Shown here piece after piece: positions 9,975 through 19,386 of a stretch of 64,000 nucleotides of DNA. Position 1 is the first letter of the stretch, and each line of letters begins with the position of its first letter. Below the pieces are notes generated by a model that saw only the letters and a program-made list of their open reading frames with translations, was not told the DNA's origin and searched no databases. The position numbers and the translations under genes are program-made. The stretch is from Pseudoalteromonas ulvae UL12. Lineage in GTDB: Bacteria; Pseudomonadota; Gammaproteobacteria; Enterobacterales; Alteromonadaceae. Location: the NCBI RefSeq assembly GCF_014925405.1, contig NZ_AQHJ01000023.1:558001-622000 (forward strand), given 5' to 3'.

Positions 9975-11813
9975 TTATAAACTGCCTCGTGCAAACTTAA
10001 ATGCAGCGGCTTGTTGCGCTTGTTTTACGAGGAAAAATGCTTCTTTCAGTTGATGCTTTTCTAATGATGTTAATGTCTCTGGGTTAATACAGTTACTTGG
10101 TAATCCCTCTTGGTTGATCTGGCTTCGTAAGCGCAGCTGGGTCAGAAAACGCCAACAATCTTTGAGATCATATAAATCCCGCTTATTGTTTGCTTGTGCT
10201 TTAACAAGTAAATCGATGCGCTCAACGGTATTAGCTGCTTTAACCCCTTTGCTCAATGCGTACAAACGCACAATGTCATTTATGATGACTACGCCGCGTT
10301 TCTTTAAATCTAAATATTTGTATTTATGGGGTGTCTGCTCAAGTTTAAATTGATTAAACAAACCAATCGGCACTGAATTAGTATTAATATCGGTGGCCAT
10401 TGAAGCAAAGAAAATCTGATTTTTACTCATTTCACTGAGTTTCAAACTAAAGCTTTTATAGAGCTCATTCGAGCCTTCAACAAAACGTAAATCAAAAAAT
10501 ATCTTACAATTTAAGACCGCTTGCGGTGATGGACTGCTCACCCAATGGGAAAACTTCGCCAGCCACGCAGATATCGATAAACAACACTCAGGTGAGCTAG
10601 CCATTATATTGCCAGGACATTTTACAATGCCACATACACTGAGTTGCTCACAGACAAACTCCCCCATCGCCGCAAAATATGACTGCTGAGCAGCAGTGAG
10701 TTCATCGGGTAATAATAAGCCGTTATCTTGATCTGAATGAAGAGTTTGCTCTTCCCTTGCTTGTGAGCCAAAACATATCCAGCTAAACGGCGTTGGTGCT
10801 GCGCCATGATCTTCTTGAAATAAATAAATTAGCCGCGATGTGAGCGCATCAGTAATGCCGCTGAGTAATTTCCCAATCAAGCTGATATCTTCAACTTTAT
10901 GAGAAAAACCCTGTAATAATTCAGGTATTTCCATCGCATAGCGTTTTACATCAGCTACAGTGGTAGCCTTATAAATGCGCCCAATAAGTTGGACTGGATC
11001 TGATTTTTGCTGACGAAGTAAATCAGTGCTGGTTAACATACCGAGGGGTTTATGATTTTCATCTAGGACAGGTAGATGATGAATATTGTGCCGTAGCATC
11101 AGATGTAAAGCCGAAAAAACTCGGTTATTTTCGAAGATGTACTTAGGTTTCGCACTCATGATTAAACTGACCGATTCTCTTGGATCGAGCTCAGTGGCTA
11201 ATACACGGTTACGTAAATCCCGATCGGTCACCACGCCAACAAGGCGCTCATGCTCCATCACCATAATGGATGACACTCCATGTTGGCTCATCTTTTTCGC
11301 CGTTTGGCGAATACTGGCATCAGGCGAAAGTGTCACTGCGCCCTTATTCATCACTTCAGAAATTCGACGCTCAGACCAATTATCTGCTTTATTTTTATAA
11401 TGCGTTGATAACAAGCGGTTGGCATGTGCACGCACAAAATACTGTTCAAACGCTTTGTATTGATGGCGTAAAAAATCAAACGCATCTTGTTCAAGTAGAT
11501 AAACAATGCCATCAGTCTGAACTTGTAGTTGATTTTGAATGTCATCTCCCGTCAATAGCGACGGGTAACCAAAATATTCACCTTCAGAGAGACGAGCCAC
11601 CAATTCACCATTTGGCTCAACTAAATCAAACGATCCAGAGCGAATTAAATACAAATTAGGGGCTTGATTATTAAGCCATTGATGCTGATTTTCTTTGCTT
11701 ACATACACAACCTGCAGATGCGAGACAAAATAATCCGTTGCAGCAAAATCGAGCTGATTAAAAGGGGCTTGTTCGCTAATAAAGCGTAATAACTCTTTTT
11801 GTTCAATGGTCAT
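9975..11813 (-). CDS. Cyclic-nucleotide-binding / CBS-pair / DUF294 nucleotidyltransferase-like protein
   Basis: 612 residues from the ATG at 11813. A TTG 12 bases earlier is an alternative. Domains in order are cNMP-binding (about 10-120), two CBS domains (about 150-270), a DUF294 nucleotidyltransferase-like domain, and a C-terminal DUF294 helical domain. The nucleotidyltransferase signature is GSQAREEQ followed by HSDQDNG, as in the GlnD-like fold. The biochemical role of the family is uncertain. The domain set suggests a signalling protein that senses adenine nucleotides. It follows the symporter operon but is separated from it by a strong terminator, so it probably has its own promoter near 11820-11860. 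Confidence 0.85.
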   Translation of the reverse strand: MTIEQKELLRFISEQAPFNQLDFAATDYFVSHLQVVYVSKENQHQWLNNQAPNLYLIRSGSFDLVEPNGELVARLSEGEYFGYPSLLTGDDIQNQLQVQTDGIVYLLEQDAFDFLRHQYKAFEQYFVRAHANRLLSTHYKNKADNWSERRISEVMNKGAVTLSPDASIRQTAKKMSQHGVSSIMVMEHERLVGVVTDRDLRNRVLATELDPRESVSLIMSAKPKYIFENNRVFSALHLMLRHNIHHLPVLDENHKPLGMLTSTDLLRQQKSDPVQLIGRIYKATTVADVKRYAMEIPELLQGFSHKVEDISLIGKLLSGITDALTSRLIYLFQEDHGAAPTPFSWICFGSQAREEQTLHSDQDNGLLLPDELTAAQQSYFAAMGEFVCEQLSVCGIVKCPGNIMASSPECCLSISAWLAKFSHWVSSPSPQAVLNCKIFFDLRFVEGSNELYKSFSLKLSEMSKNQIFFASMATDINTNSVPIGLFNQFKLEQTPHKYKYLDLKKRGVVIINDIVRLYALSKGVKAANTVERIDLLVKAQANNKRDLYDLKDCWRFLTQLRLRSQINQEGLPSNCINPETLTSLEKHQLKEAFFLVKQAQQAAAFKFARGSL

Positions 11814-11865
11814 GATCGTTACCAATTGTATAGGCTAAGCCCACTGTACTGAAACTGGATAAAAA

Positions 11866-11890
11866 AAAAAGCTCGACGTTAGTCGAGCTT
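11866..11890 (-). terminator. Rho-independent terminator after the acetate symporter
   Basis: Stem AAGCTCGAC (11869-11877) pairs with GTCGAGCTT (11882-11890) around a 4-base loop. On the minus strand it is followed by about ten T residues. Confidence 0.9.
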
Positions 11891-11913
11891 CATTTTGTTA
11901 CCATGCTAAAAGT

Positions 11914-13641
11914 TTAGTGTGCATGAGCTGTTTCTGAGCCTTTCGGGTTACGAATACTCTCAACCATCTCTTGAACTTCTACCGGTGTTTCTGCTGTTAA
12001 TTTAAGAACAGCAACCGCAACCACAAAGTTCACTAACATACCAATTAGACCAATCCCTTCAGGTGAAATCCCAAACAACCAGTTAGCTGGAGCATTCAGC
12101 TCTGGGCTAACAAACTTGAAGTAAATGATATAACCTGCCGTGAAGGTAATACCCGATACCATACCGGCAATCGCGCCTTCTTTATTCATCTTCTTAGAGA
12201 AGATCCCCATAATAATTGCAGGGAAGAAGCTTGCAGCTGCCAAGCCAAAGGCAAACGCAACAACAGAGGCGACAAATCCAGGCGGGTTAATACCAAAGTA
12301 CGCCGAGACACAAATGGCCACCATCGCCGCTAAACGCGCTGCCATTAGCTCCTGTTTATCTGTGATATCAGGTTTAAAGGTCCGTTTAAGTAAATCATGA
12401 GAAACCGACGTTGAAATAACCAATAATAAACCTGCCGTTGTTGAAAGCGCCGCAGCAATACCACCCGCCGCAACTAATGCAATCACCCAAGCAGGTAAAT
12501 CTGCAATTTCTGGATTCGCTAATACCATGATGTCACGGTCAATTTTAACTTCGTTTGCTGAATTTTGGTCTTCAATTTTGCCAGCAGAGTAGAACATTTT
12601 GCCGTCGCCATTTTTATCATCAAACTTAATTAAACCTGTACGCTCCCAGTTTTTAACCCACGCTGGCGCATCCGCATACACAGTACCACTACCATCTTTA
12701 CCATTGATTGTATCAATCATGTTCACTCGAGCGAATGATGCAACTGCAGGAGCGGTCGTGTACACAATCGCAATAAATACTAAGGTCCATGCAGCAGAAA
12801 TACGCGTGTCTTTAACACGTGGTACCGTGAAAAAGCGAACAATAACATGAGGTAAACCAGCAGTACCTACCATTAAGGCACCCGTGATGGCAAAGACATC
12901 AATCATGCTCTTTGAGCCTTCAGTGTACTGGGCAAAGCCGAGTTCTGTGCTCAGACCATCAAGTTTATCAAGCAAATACATGCCTGAACCATCACTTAAT
13001 GTTGCACCAAAACCGGTTTGTGGCAGGACGTGACCTGTCATCATCAATGAGATAAAAACAGCTGGAACTAAATAAGCAAATACTAATACACAGTACTGAG
13101 CAACTTGCGTATACGTGATCCCTTTCATGCCACCCAAAACAGCATAGAAAAATACTATCACCATACCAATGTACACACCCGTTTCGATTTCAACTTCTAA
13201 GAAACGAGAGAACACCACGCCTACACCACGCATTTGGCCCGCGATGTATGTAAAGCAGATAAAGATTGCACAAATAACCGCAACCGTTCTGGCCGTTTGA
13301 GAGTAATAACGATCTCCGATGAAATCTGGAACCGTGAATTTACCGAACTTACGCAAATAAGGTGCAAGACACAGTGCTAATAAAACATAACCACCAGTCC
13401 AACCCATCAGATAAACGCCGCCATCATAACCAGCGAACGAGATAATACCAGCCATCGAAATAAACGACGCAGCGCTCATCCAGTCAGCTGCTGTAGCCAT
13501 ACCATTTGCTAAAGGAGGCACACCGCCACCAGCAACATAAAACTCTTTAGTTGAACCCGCTCGCGCCCAAATTGCGATGGCAATGTACAGCGCGAAACTT
13601 GCGCCGACAATGATAAAGGTGAGTGTTTTTACATCCATCAT
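11914..13641 (-). CDS. actP: Sodium:solute symporter, large subunit (ActP-like, VC_2705 subfamily)
   Basis: 575 residues with about 13 membrane spans of the sodium/solute symporter family. It has the long hydrophilic insert (about residues 300-385) typical of the subfamily that pairs with a DUF4212 small subunit. The insert contains DDKNGDGKM, an EF-hand-like loop. The start ATG at 13641 has AAGGA 6 bases upstream. It lies 8 bases after the small-subunit gene, so the two are one operon. Acetate, or another short monocarboxylate, is the likely substrate because crbS, crbR and acs are all nearby. The acetate assignment is inference from context. Confidence 0.88.
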   Translation of the reverse strand: MMDVKTLTFIIVGASFALYIAIAIWARAGSTKEFYVAGGGVPPLANGMATAADWMSAASFISMAGIISFAGYDGGVYLMGWTGGYVLLALCLAPYLRKFGKFTVPDFIGDRYYSQTARTVAVICAIFICFTYIAGQMRGVGVVFSRFLEVEIETGVYIGMVIVFFYAVLGGMKGITYTQVAQYCVLVFAYLVPAVFISLMMTGHVLPQTGFGATLSDGSGMYLLDKLDGLSTELGFAQYTEGSKSMIDVFAITGALMVGTAGLPHVIVRFFTVPRVKDTRISAAWTLVFIAIVYTTAPAVASFARVNMIDTINGKDGSGTVYADAPAWVKNWERTGLIKFDDKNGDGKMFYSAGKIEDQNSANEVKIDRDIMVLANPEIADLPAWVIALVAAGGIAAALSTTAGLLLVISTSVSHDLLKRTFKPDITDKQELMAARLAAMVAICVSAYFGINPPGFVASVVAFAFGLAAASFFPAIIMGIFSKKMNKEGAIAGMVSGITFTAGYIIYFKFVSPELNAPANWLFGISPEGIGLIGMLVNFVVAVAVLKLTAETPVEVQEMVESIRNPKGSETAHAH

Positions 13642-13649
13642 TTTAATCC

Positions 13650-13913
13650 TTATTCATCTACGCCATATTTTTTATCTAACGCATTCATTTTGTACACGTA
13701 GAAAAAAATCAAACCAACAAATGTATAAATTGCACCTTGCTGCGAGAACCAGAAGCCCAATTTAAAACCAAAAAAGCGTATTTCATTGAGCACATCCACC
13801 AATAAGATGCCAAACCCAAACGAAACTACAAACCAAATCACTAAAAGCTTAAACATGAGAGACAGATTTTCTGACCAATATGCTTTCGCTTGTTCTTCAT
13901 TTTTAAAAGCCAT
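13650..13913 (-). CDS. DUF4212 small subunit of the sodium:solute symporter
   Basis: 87 residues with two hydrophobic segments (about 20-40 and 55-75) and the DUF4212 pattern. These proteins are encoded directly before an ActP-like large subunit, as here, with an 8-base gap. AGGGGA provides a good ribosome-binding site for the ATG at 13913. It is the first gene of the operon, and a candidate regulatory motif lies 92 bases upstream. Confidence 0.88.
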   Translation of the reverse strand: MAFKNEEQAKAYWSENLSLMFKLLVIWFVVSFGFGILLVDVLNEIRFFGFKLGFWFSQQGAIYTFVGLIFFYVYKMNALDKKYGVDE

Positions 13914-14324
13914 TTTTATCCCCTTACATCACACTCATAATGAGCAGTGATTGTATTAATTGTCACCATTGACTCTAGCAATGCTCGGCATCATTTAAAT
14001 TGAGACCTTAGTCGTAACAATTGATTAACCTTTCCGTTTACGTAAAGGTTGTGGCAGACAAATATAAATGTAAGACACTGAAAATTAAGCGCTTTAATGA
14101 AGGGTGTCTTTTTGAAAAGATGCATATGAAAAAATTACAGACCCAATGCGACATTAGTCTTAGATTGAAGGTAAATCGAAAATCACCTACAACTTACTTT
14201 TTAAAAACAACAACTTAAAAACAATCAAACGCAATTTCTGTAAACTGAACTGATGATTGAAAATGGTACTTTTGTACTTCGTCATGGTAGAGTTTATAAA
14301 CTAAAAAAATAACACATCATTGCC
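13914..14324. other. Divergent control region between the symporter operon and crbS
   Basis: A 411-base gap. It contains ACCTTAGTCGTA (14005-14016), shared with the porin promoter, and an inverted repeat AACCTTT (14027-14033) / AAAGGTT (14044-14050). No convincing gene is present. The open frame at 14021-14218 has a protein composition unlike its neighbours and no ribosome-binding site. Confidence 0.6.
14005..14016. promoter_or_regulatory. Candidate CrbR-type site upstream of the symporter operon
   Basis: ACCTTAGTCGTA lies 92 bases upstream of the DUF4212 start. The same 12-mer lies upstream of the porin (22360-22371) and a variant lies upstream of acs (22138-22150). Assignment to CrbR is inference. 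Confidence 0.45.
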
Positions 14325-17300
14325 ATGACTTTTTTTCTTATTTTTGTCGCACTCGCCTATATTGCCGTCTTATTTTGGCTGGCTAATTGGGGGGATAAAA
14401 CCAGCGCCAAAGCGAGTAAAATTACCCGCCATCCATTTGTATATTCACTTGCGCTCGGTATTTACTGCACATCTTGGACGTTTTATGGCGCAGTCGGCAC
14501 TGCGGCGAACAATGGCTGGAGTTATCTGCCTATTTTGCTCGGTCCTGCACTACTGTTTATATTTGGCCAAGGTTTTTTGCATAAGCTTGTCGTCGTCAGT
14601 AAAAAACAAAACATTACCACCATTGCTGATTTTATCTCCTCTCGTTACGGCAAACGCCAATTTACCGCAATTTTAGTGACAGTGATCGCACTGCTTGCCA
14701 CTATTCCCTATATTGCATTGCAATTAAAAGCGCTCAGTACCAGCTTTGTTTTACTCCAATCAAGCAGTGGCATATCAGGGCCACTCTTGGCCTTTATTGG
14801 TACTTTGATGATGGCGTTATTTGCTATTTTTTTTGGTACTCGCAAAGTCGATGTCACTGAGTACCGCTCAGGCCTAATGCTGGCCATTGCGTTTGAATCC
14901 TTTATTAAACTCATCGCTCTGATTGCCGTTGCAGGATTAGCCATTTACATTTTTAGTGATTACCAGCCTGGGATGATGGCATTTTTTCAAAGCCAAGATG
15001 CATTTGATCATTGGCAACGTAGCGATTTTTTTAGTTTCACCTTTATTGGTCAAGCCTTAATGGCTGCCGCGGCCATTATCTGTTTACCACGACAATTTCA
15101 TGTCACAGTAATCGACAATCAAGATCCAAAGCACCTTAAAACAGCGCGTTGGGCCTTTCCGCTCTATTTACTGTTAACCGCAGCTGTGATCATTCCTATC
15201 GCGACGGCAGCAATGCATCCACTTATTGGCGGCGAATTTGCCCCTGATAGCTTTGTTTTAGCCTTACCACTGGCTCACGGGTTTGATGTTATTGCCATTT
15301 TAGTCTTTGTCGGTGGCTTGTCGGCCGCGACTGCAATGATCGTCGTTGCCACCTTGACACTCAGTACGATGATCTCTAATGACGTTGTATTACCGCTCAT
15401 GCTGCGCCGAAAATTTAGACGTAACTTAATTACCACAAGTTATAAAAAACGCATTTTACTGGTACGCCGCTTGACCATCGCCTTGATTTTGTTTCTCTCC
15501 TATTTCTATCAACAAATGGTCGGTGATCAGTCTGCACTAGCCAGTATGGGGTTAGTTGCATTTTCTTTAGTGACTCAGCTTCTTCCAGCTATAGTTGGTG
15601 GCTTATATTGGCGTAAAGGCCATGCATACGGTGTTTATGCTGGCTTAATGGCTGGCATACTATGTTGGATGTTGTTTTTAATGCTGCCCATGCTTGAGGG
15701 AGTGCCCGCAGGAGAGTATGTATCCCAACAAAGCATCATCACACAAGGGACATTTATTGCCCTTTTTGCCAATATTATTTGTTATATCAGTTTTAGCTTA
15801 GGTGCCCATGAGCGTTTGGTTGATAAAATTCAGGCTTCCGCTTTTGTAAATCCTCGTGCCTCAGAAAACTCAGCAAAACGCGCAACTAAGCGTATCAATG
15901 CAAATATCTACGATCTCAAAGTCTTGCTACAAACTTTTTTAGGCATTGAACGCGCAAAACAAATTTTGATTGAATACGCCATGATGCATGAAATGGGCGA
16001 TGATAATAGCAGCCCAAGCATCAATTTTGTTGAGTATTGTGAGCGCTCACTGGCAGGTGTACTAGGCGCATCTACTGCTCGCGCAATTATGGGGGCGGTG
16101 ATTTCTGGTAAACAGATGGCTTTTGAAGAAGTCGTCAATTTTTTTGATGAAACAACACAAGCGTTACAGTTTAATCAAAACCTTCTGTACACCGCATTAG
16201 AAAATCTCAGCCACGGCATTTCGGTGGTGGACAAAGATCTCAAACTGGTTGCTTGGAATAAACGCTATATTGAAATGTTTGAATATCCTGAAAATTTTCT
16301 TGAATCAGGACAGCCAATTGAAGAGGTGATCCGCTTCAATGTTAATAAGGGTGATTGTGGCCCGGGAGAGTTCGAAGACCAAGTACAAAAGCGGGTGCAG
16401 CATTTAAAAAATGGCACCCCACACCATTTCACGCGAAAAAGGCGCAATGGCAAAGTATTTGAAATGATAGGTAACCCACTTCCTGATGGTGGGTTTGTCA
16501 CCTGCTTTTCTGATGTCACCAATCATATAAATACTCAAGATGCGTTAGAAGAAGTCAATATAGACCTCGAAAACAGAATCGAAGTGCGTACGCAACAAAT
16601 TAGGTCAATTAACAAAAACCTCGAAGCACAAATAGTTAAACGCGAACAAACGGAACAAGCTCTTCAGCAAGCAAAAATGGAAGCTGAAAAAGCCAATGAA
16701 AGCAAAACGCGCTTTTTAGCCTTGGCCAGTCACGACATTCTACAGCCCCTCAATGCTGCTCGGCTTTATTTGGCGGCTATTGATGAAGCACAACTCAATG
16801 CCCCTAACAAAAGCGCTCTGGATAAACTAGGTGATAGCTTAGATTCAACGGTGCATTTAATGTCTGCTCTACTGGAAATAGCTAAGCTCGATCAAGGTGC
16901 GATGACACCAACTCCCCGCCATTTTTCAATTAGTGATATTTTACAGCCTCTTTCCAATGAATATTCTATTTTATCTAAAGCAAAAGGCCTGCTTTTAAAA
17001 ATCAAAGAATGCGATACGGTTGTGCATAGTGATACCACTTACCTAAGACGTATTATTCAGAATTTAGTATCCAATGCAGTTAAGTACACACAGACAGGTA
17101 AAGTATTGGTACTGTGCCGCAAAAGAGGACTGCATTTACGAATTGAAGTCTGGGATACCGGGCCTGGAATTTCTGAATATGAGCAACAGCGCATTTTTAA
17201 TGACTTTTATCGTATTAGTAAAACGGATAACAAAGGAGTCGGGCTGGGTTTAGGTGTGGTAAAAAGGATGGCCGATTTACTTTCCATTCCACTTTCGCTC

Positions 17301-17774
17301 ACCTCCGTAGTTGGAAAAGGCAGTTGTTTTAGTATCGAAGTGCCTTTAGGTGAGCCTGCATTAGTTCAACAGAAACCATCAAATTCGTCACAATTGAGCC
17401 AAGATAAAACGTTAACTATTTTCATGGTCGATGACGAACAAGAAAATTTAGCCGCTATGAGTACTCTGTTAGATAAATGGTTTGTAAAGTATAACAGTAC
17501 TGATAACGTCGATGATGCCCTTACGTATGCACACACACATTGTGCCCCTGATGTTATTTTAATGGATTACCAACTTAGCAATGAATGTGATGGCGTTAGT
17601 TTAATATCACAACTGCGTGACATTTGGCATAAACAGGTCCCTTCTATCCTAATTACTGCGGTGCGCGATGACAGCTTAAAGCAACAAGTTAAAGAGCTTA
17701 ATATTCATTATTTAAGCAAGCCGATAAAACCAGCCAAATTAAAAGCTTTGTTAAACCATAACAGTCGGTTGTAA
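14325..17774 (+). CDS. crbS: CrbS-type hybrid sensor histidine kinase with SSS transporter-like domain
   Basis: 1149 residues. Residues 1 to about 500 form a multi-span domain of the sodium/solute symporter family. Then come a PAS domain (about 620-735), a coiled coil, HisKA with H803 in LASHDILQPLNA, an HATPase domain with DTGPGISEYEQQRIF and GLGLGVVKRM, and a C-terminal receiver domain with phosphoacceptor D1081 (VILMDYQL) and SKPIKP. This is the CrbS/CbrA architecture. CrbS with CrbR activates acs and actP in Vibrio and Pseudomonas. All three partners are in this window. No obvious ribosome-binding site precedes the ATG at 14325. Confidence 0.93.
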   Translation: MTFFLIFVALAYIAVLFWLANWGDKTSAKASKITRHPFVYSLALGIYCTSWTFYGAVGTAANNGWSYLPILLGPALLFIFGQGFLHKLVVVSKKQNITTIADFISSRYGKRQFTAILVTVIALLATIPYIALQLKALSTSFVLLQSSSGISGPLLAFIGTLMMALFAIFFGTRKVDVTEYRSGLMLAIAFESFIKLIALIAVAGLAIYIFSDYQPGMMAFFQSQDAFDHWQRSDFFSFTFIGQALMAAAAIICLPRQFHVTVIDNQDPKHLKTARWAFPLYLLLTAAVIIPIATAAMHPLIGGEFAPDSFVLALPLAHGFDVIAILVFVGGLSAATAMIVVATLTLSTMISNDVVLPLMLRRKFRRNLITTSYKKRILLVRRLTIALILFLSYFYQQMVGDQSALASMGLVAFSLVTQLLPAIVGGLYWRKGHAYGVYAGLMAGILCWMLFLMLPMLEGVPAGEYVSQQSIITQGTFIALFANIICYISFSLGAHERLVDKIQASAFVNPRASENSAKRATKRINANIYDLKVLLQTFLGIERAKQILIEYAMMHEMGDDNSSPSINFVEYCERSLAGVLGASTARAIMGAVISGKQMAFEEVVNFFDETTQALQFNQNLLYTALENLSHGISVVDKDLKLVAWNKRYIEMFEYPENFLESGQPIEEVIRFNVNKGDCGPGEFEDQVQKRVQHLKNGTPHHFTRKRRNGKVFEMIGNPLPDGGFVTCFSDVTNHINTQDALEEVNIDLENRIEVRTQQIRSINKNLEAQIVKREQTEQALQQAKMEAEKANESKTRFLALASHDILQPLNAARLYLAAIDEAQLNAPNKSALDKLGDSLDSTVHLMSALLEIAKLDQGAMTPTPRHFSISDILQPLSNEYSILSKAKGLLLKIKECDTVVHSDTTYLRRIIQNLVSNAVKYTQTGKVLVLCRKRGLHLRIEVWDTGPGISEYEQQRIFNDFYRISKTDNKGVGLGLGVVKRMADLLSIPLSLTSVVGKGSCFSIEVPLGEPALVQQKPSNSSQLSQDKTLTIFMVDDEQENLAAMSTLLDKWFVKYNSTDNVDDALTYAHTHCAPDVILMDYQLSNECDGVSLISQLRDIWHKQVPSILITAVRDDSLKQQVKELNIHYLSKPIKPAKLKALLNHNSRL

Positions 17775-17943
17775 CGATTGTTATGGCATTTAACTTTACA
17801 TTCTGATTAAAAAACAAACCGAAAAATAATACAAAAGGATGGAAATAAACTTTTTTACTAGTAAAAGCATGCAAAACCATAAAAATTAACTAAACTATCA
17901 CGTAGATAAATGTAAGTACCTAATTTAGTTATTTATATTAGTC

Positions 17944-17965
17944 ACTTAGCATCAAATTGCTAAGT
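17944..17965. repeat. Palindrome upstream of the first DUF3718 gene
   Basis: ACTTAGCA (17944-17951) pairs with TGCTAAGT (17958-17965) around a 6-base loop, 36 bases before the start at 18001. It could be an operator or a leader hairpin. No equivalent is seen upstream of the second DUF3718 gene. Confidence 0.4.
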
Positions 17966-18000
17966 AATATTTATCATAATAAATACTCACGGGATAAAAA

Positions 18001-18354
18001 ATGAAAAAGACTTTACTCTCACTTAGTGCTATCGCACTTACTTCCACTCTTTTTACAGCCAATGTCAGTGCCAATGACGAAGTATCTACACGTATTTGTG
18101 AGTACACACAAATAGATGATAAATCTCGTCTTCGTTCATTTTTAAAAGATAAGAATTTAAAAATCCGCACTGTTTTTGACAGTATTCAATGTAACGGTGA
18201 AAACTTATTACAGTTCGCAGCTTCATCTAAAGCCCTTAATACAGGTGAGTTTATTATCGGCCAACTTCCAAAATCTGTTGTTGCTGATAATTTAGCGTCG
18301 ATTAAAGAAAAATCTCCGCATCTTCATATTGCTGCTGAGCAACGTGTTAACTAA
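18001..18354 (+). CDS. DUF3718 family secreted protein
   Basis: 117 residues with a signal peptide that probably ends after VSA (about residue 24). The mature protein shows the same pattern as the 124-residue product at 23800-24174: IC.Y...DDK.RLR, then LK.R.V.D.I.C.G..LL, then GEFI..QLPK. Two cysteines are conserved between them and could form a disulfide in the periplasm. The function of DUF3718 is unknown. The gene stands alone with its own terminator and lies between crbS and purU, unrelated by known function. Confidence 0.85.
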   Translation: MKKTLLSLSAIALTSTLFTANVSANDEVSTRICEYTQIDDKSRLRSFLKDKNLKIRTVFDSIQCNGENLLQFAASSKALNTGEFIIGQLPKSVVADNLASIKEKSPHLHIAAEQRVN

Positions 18355-18371
18355 ACGTATTCAGTTATAAG

Positions 18372-18397
18372 AAAGCTGGCTTTTGCCAGCTTTTTTT
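18372..18397 (+). terminator. Rho-independent terminator after the DUF3718 gene
   Basis: AAAGCTGGC (18372-18380), loop TTTT, GCCAGCTTT (18385-18393), then a T run. Confidence 0.9.
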
Positions 18398-18497
18398 ATG
18401 TCATCGCTTTGGCAATGGATATAAATCTTGTTCTGTCATTCGCTTCGTGGTAACTATCTAAGACGTTTACGTAATCTTATGATGGAATGAGGAAACC

Positions 18498-19331
18498 ATG
18501 AAGAAAGTATTATTAACAGACTGTCCTGATGAAAAAGGTCTCATCGCAAAAATAACCAGTCTCTGCTTCGAACACCAACTTAACATAGTCAAAAACAATG
18601 AATTTGTTGACAATATTAACTCTCGATTTTTTATGCGCACAGAACTAGAGGGTGACTTTTCTAATCATAATTTAATCCCCCAACTCGCGCGGATTTTGCC
18701 ACCCAAAAGCCACCTTAGGCTAGAAGGTCAAGACAAACAAAAGGTCGTCCTGCTAGCGACAAAAGAAGCCCATTGTTTGGGTGGTGTATTACTCAAATGC
18801 TTTGAAAATGCACTTAATATTGAAGTCGTCGCTGTCATTGCAAATTACGATACACTCGCTCCTTTGGTTGCGGGGTTTAATATACCTTTTCATGTTATCA
18901 GCCATGAAGGACTCACTCGCAGCGAACATGATAAAGCTGTCGCCGATAAAGTAGCTCAATACCAACCAGACTTGATTGGCTTAGCTAAATATATGCGCAT
19001 TCTTACTCCTGAGTTTGTGCAGCAATTTAGTGGGAAAATTATCAATATTCATCATTCATTCTTACCCGCTTTTATTGGCGCTAAACCATATCAACAAGCG
19101 TATCAAAGGGGAGTTAAAATTATTGGGGCGACCGCACATTTCGTCACAGATGAGCTCGACGAGGGGCCAATCATTACTCAAGATGTCATCCATGTGACTC
19201 ATGACAACGATGCAGCGGCTTTAGCACAACTTGGTAGAGATGTTGAAAAGAATGTATTTTGCAAAGCCTTGCAACTAGCAAGCGAGCACCGCATCTTCAT
19301 TAATGATAATAAAACGGTGGTGTTTAGATAA
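18498..19331 (+). CDS. purU: Formyltetrahydrofolate deformylase PurU
   Basis: 277 residues. An ACT domain occupies about 1-75. The formyltransferase-fold domain follows, with the catalytic segment IINIHHSFLPAFIGAKPY (Asn-His) and the Asp-containing GATAHFVTDELDEGPII. It hydrolyses 10-formyl-tetrahydrofolate to formate and tetrahydrofolate, balancing one-carbon pools and, in E. coli, feeding formate to PurT. GAGGAAACC precedes the ATG at 18498. It is monocistronic between two terminators. Confidence 0.95.
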   Translation: MKKVLLTDCPDEKGLIAKITSLCFEHQLNIVKNNEFVDNINSRFFMRTELEGDFSNHNLIPQLARILPPKSHLRLEGQDKQKVVLLATKEAHCLGGVLLKCFENALNIEVVAVIANYDTLAPLVAGFNIPFHVISHEGLTRSEHDKAVADKVAQYQPDLIGLAKYMRILTPEFVQQFSGKIINIHHSFLPAFIGAKPYQQAYQRGVKIIGATAHFVTDELDEGPIITQDVIHVTHDNDAAALAQLGRDVEKNVFCKALQLASEHRIFINDNKTVVFR

Positions 19332-19336
19332 TGGCA

Positions 19337-19370
19337 CATTAACGTGTTAAATAACTTTTACACGTTAATG
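19337..19370. terminator. Hairpin between convergent purU and crbR
   Basis: CATTAACGTGT (19337-19347) and ACACGTTAATG (19360-19370) form an 11-base perfect stem with a 12-base loop, between convergent genes. T runs are short (TATTTTTC on the plus side), so termination is probable but not certain. Confidence 0.6.
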
Positions 19371-19386
19371 TATTTTTCAAAAGGTA

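Noticed and set aside
14021..14218. Small gene of 65 codons between the symporter operon and crbS
   Set aside because: No ribosome-binding site, unusual composition, and it overlaps the divergent control region.
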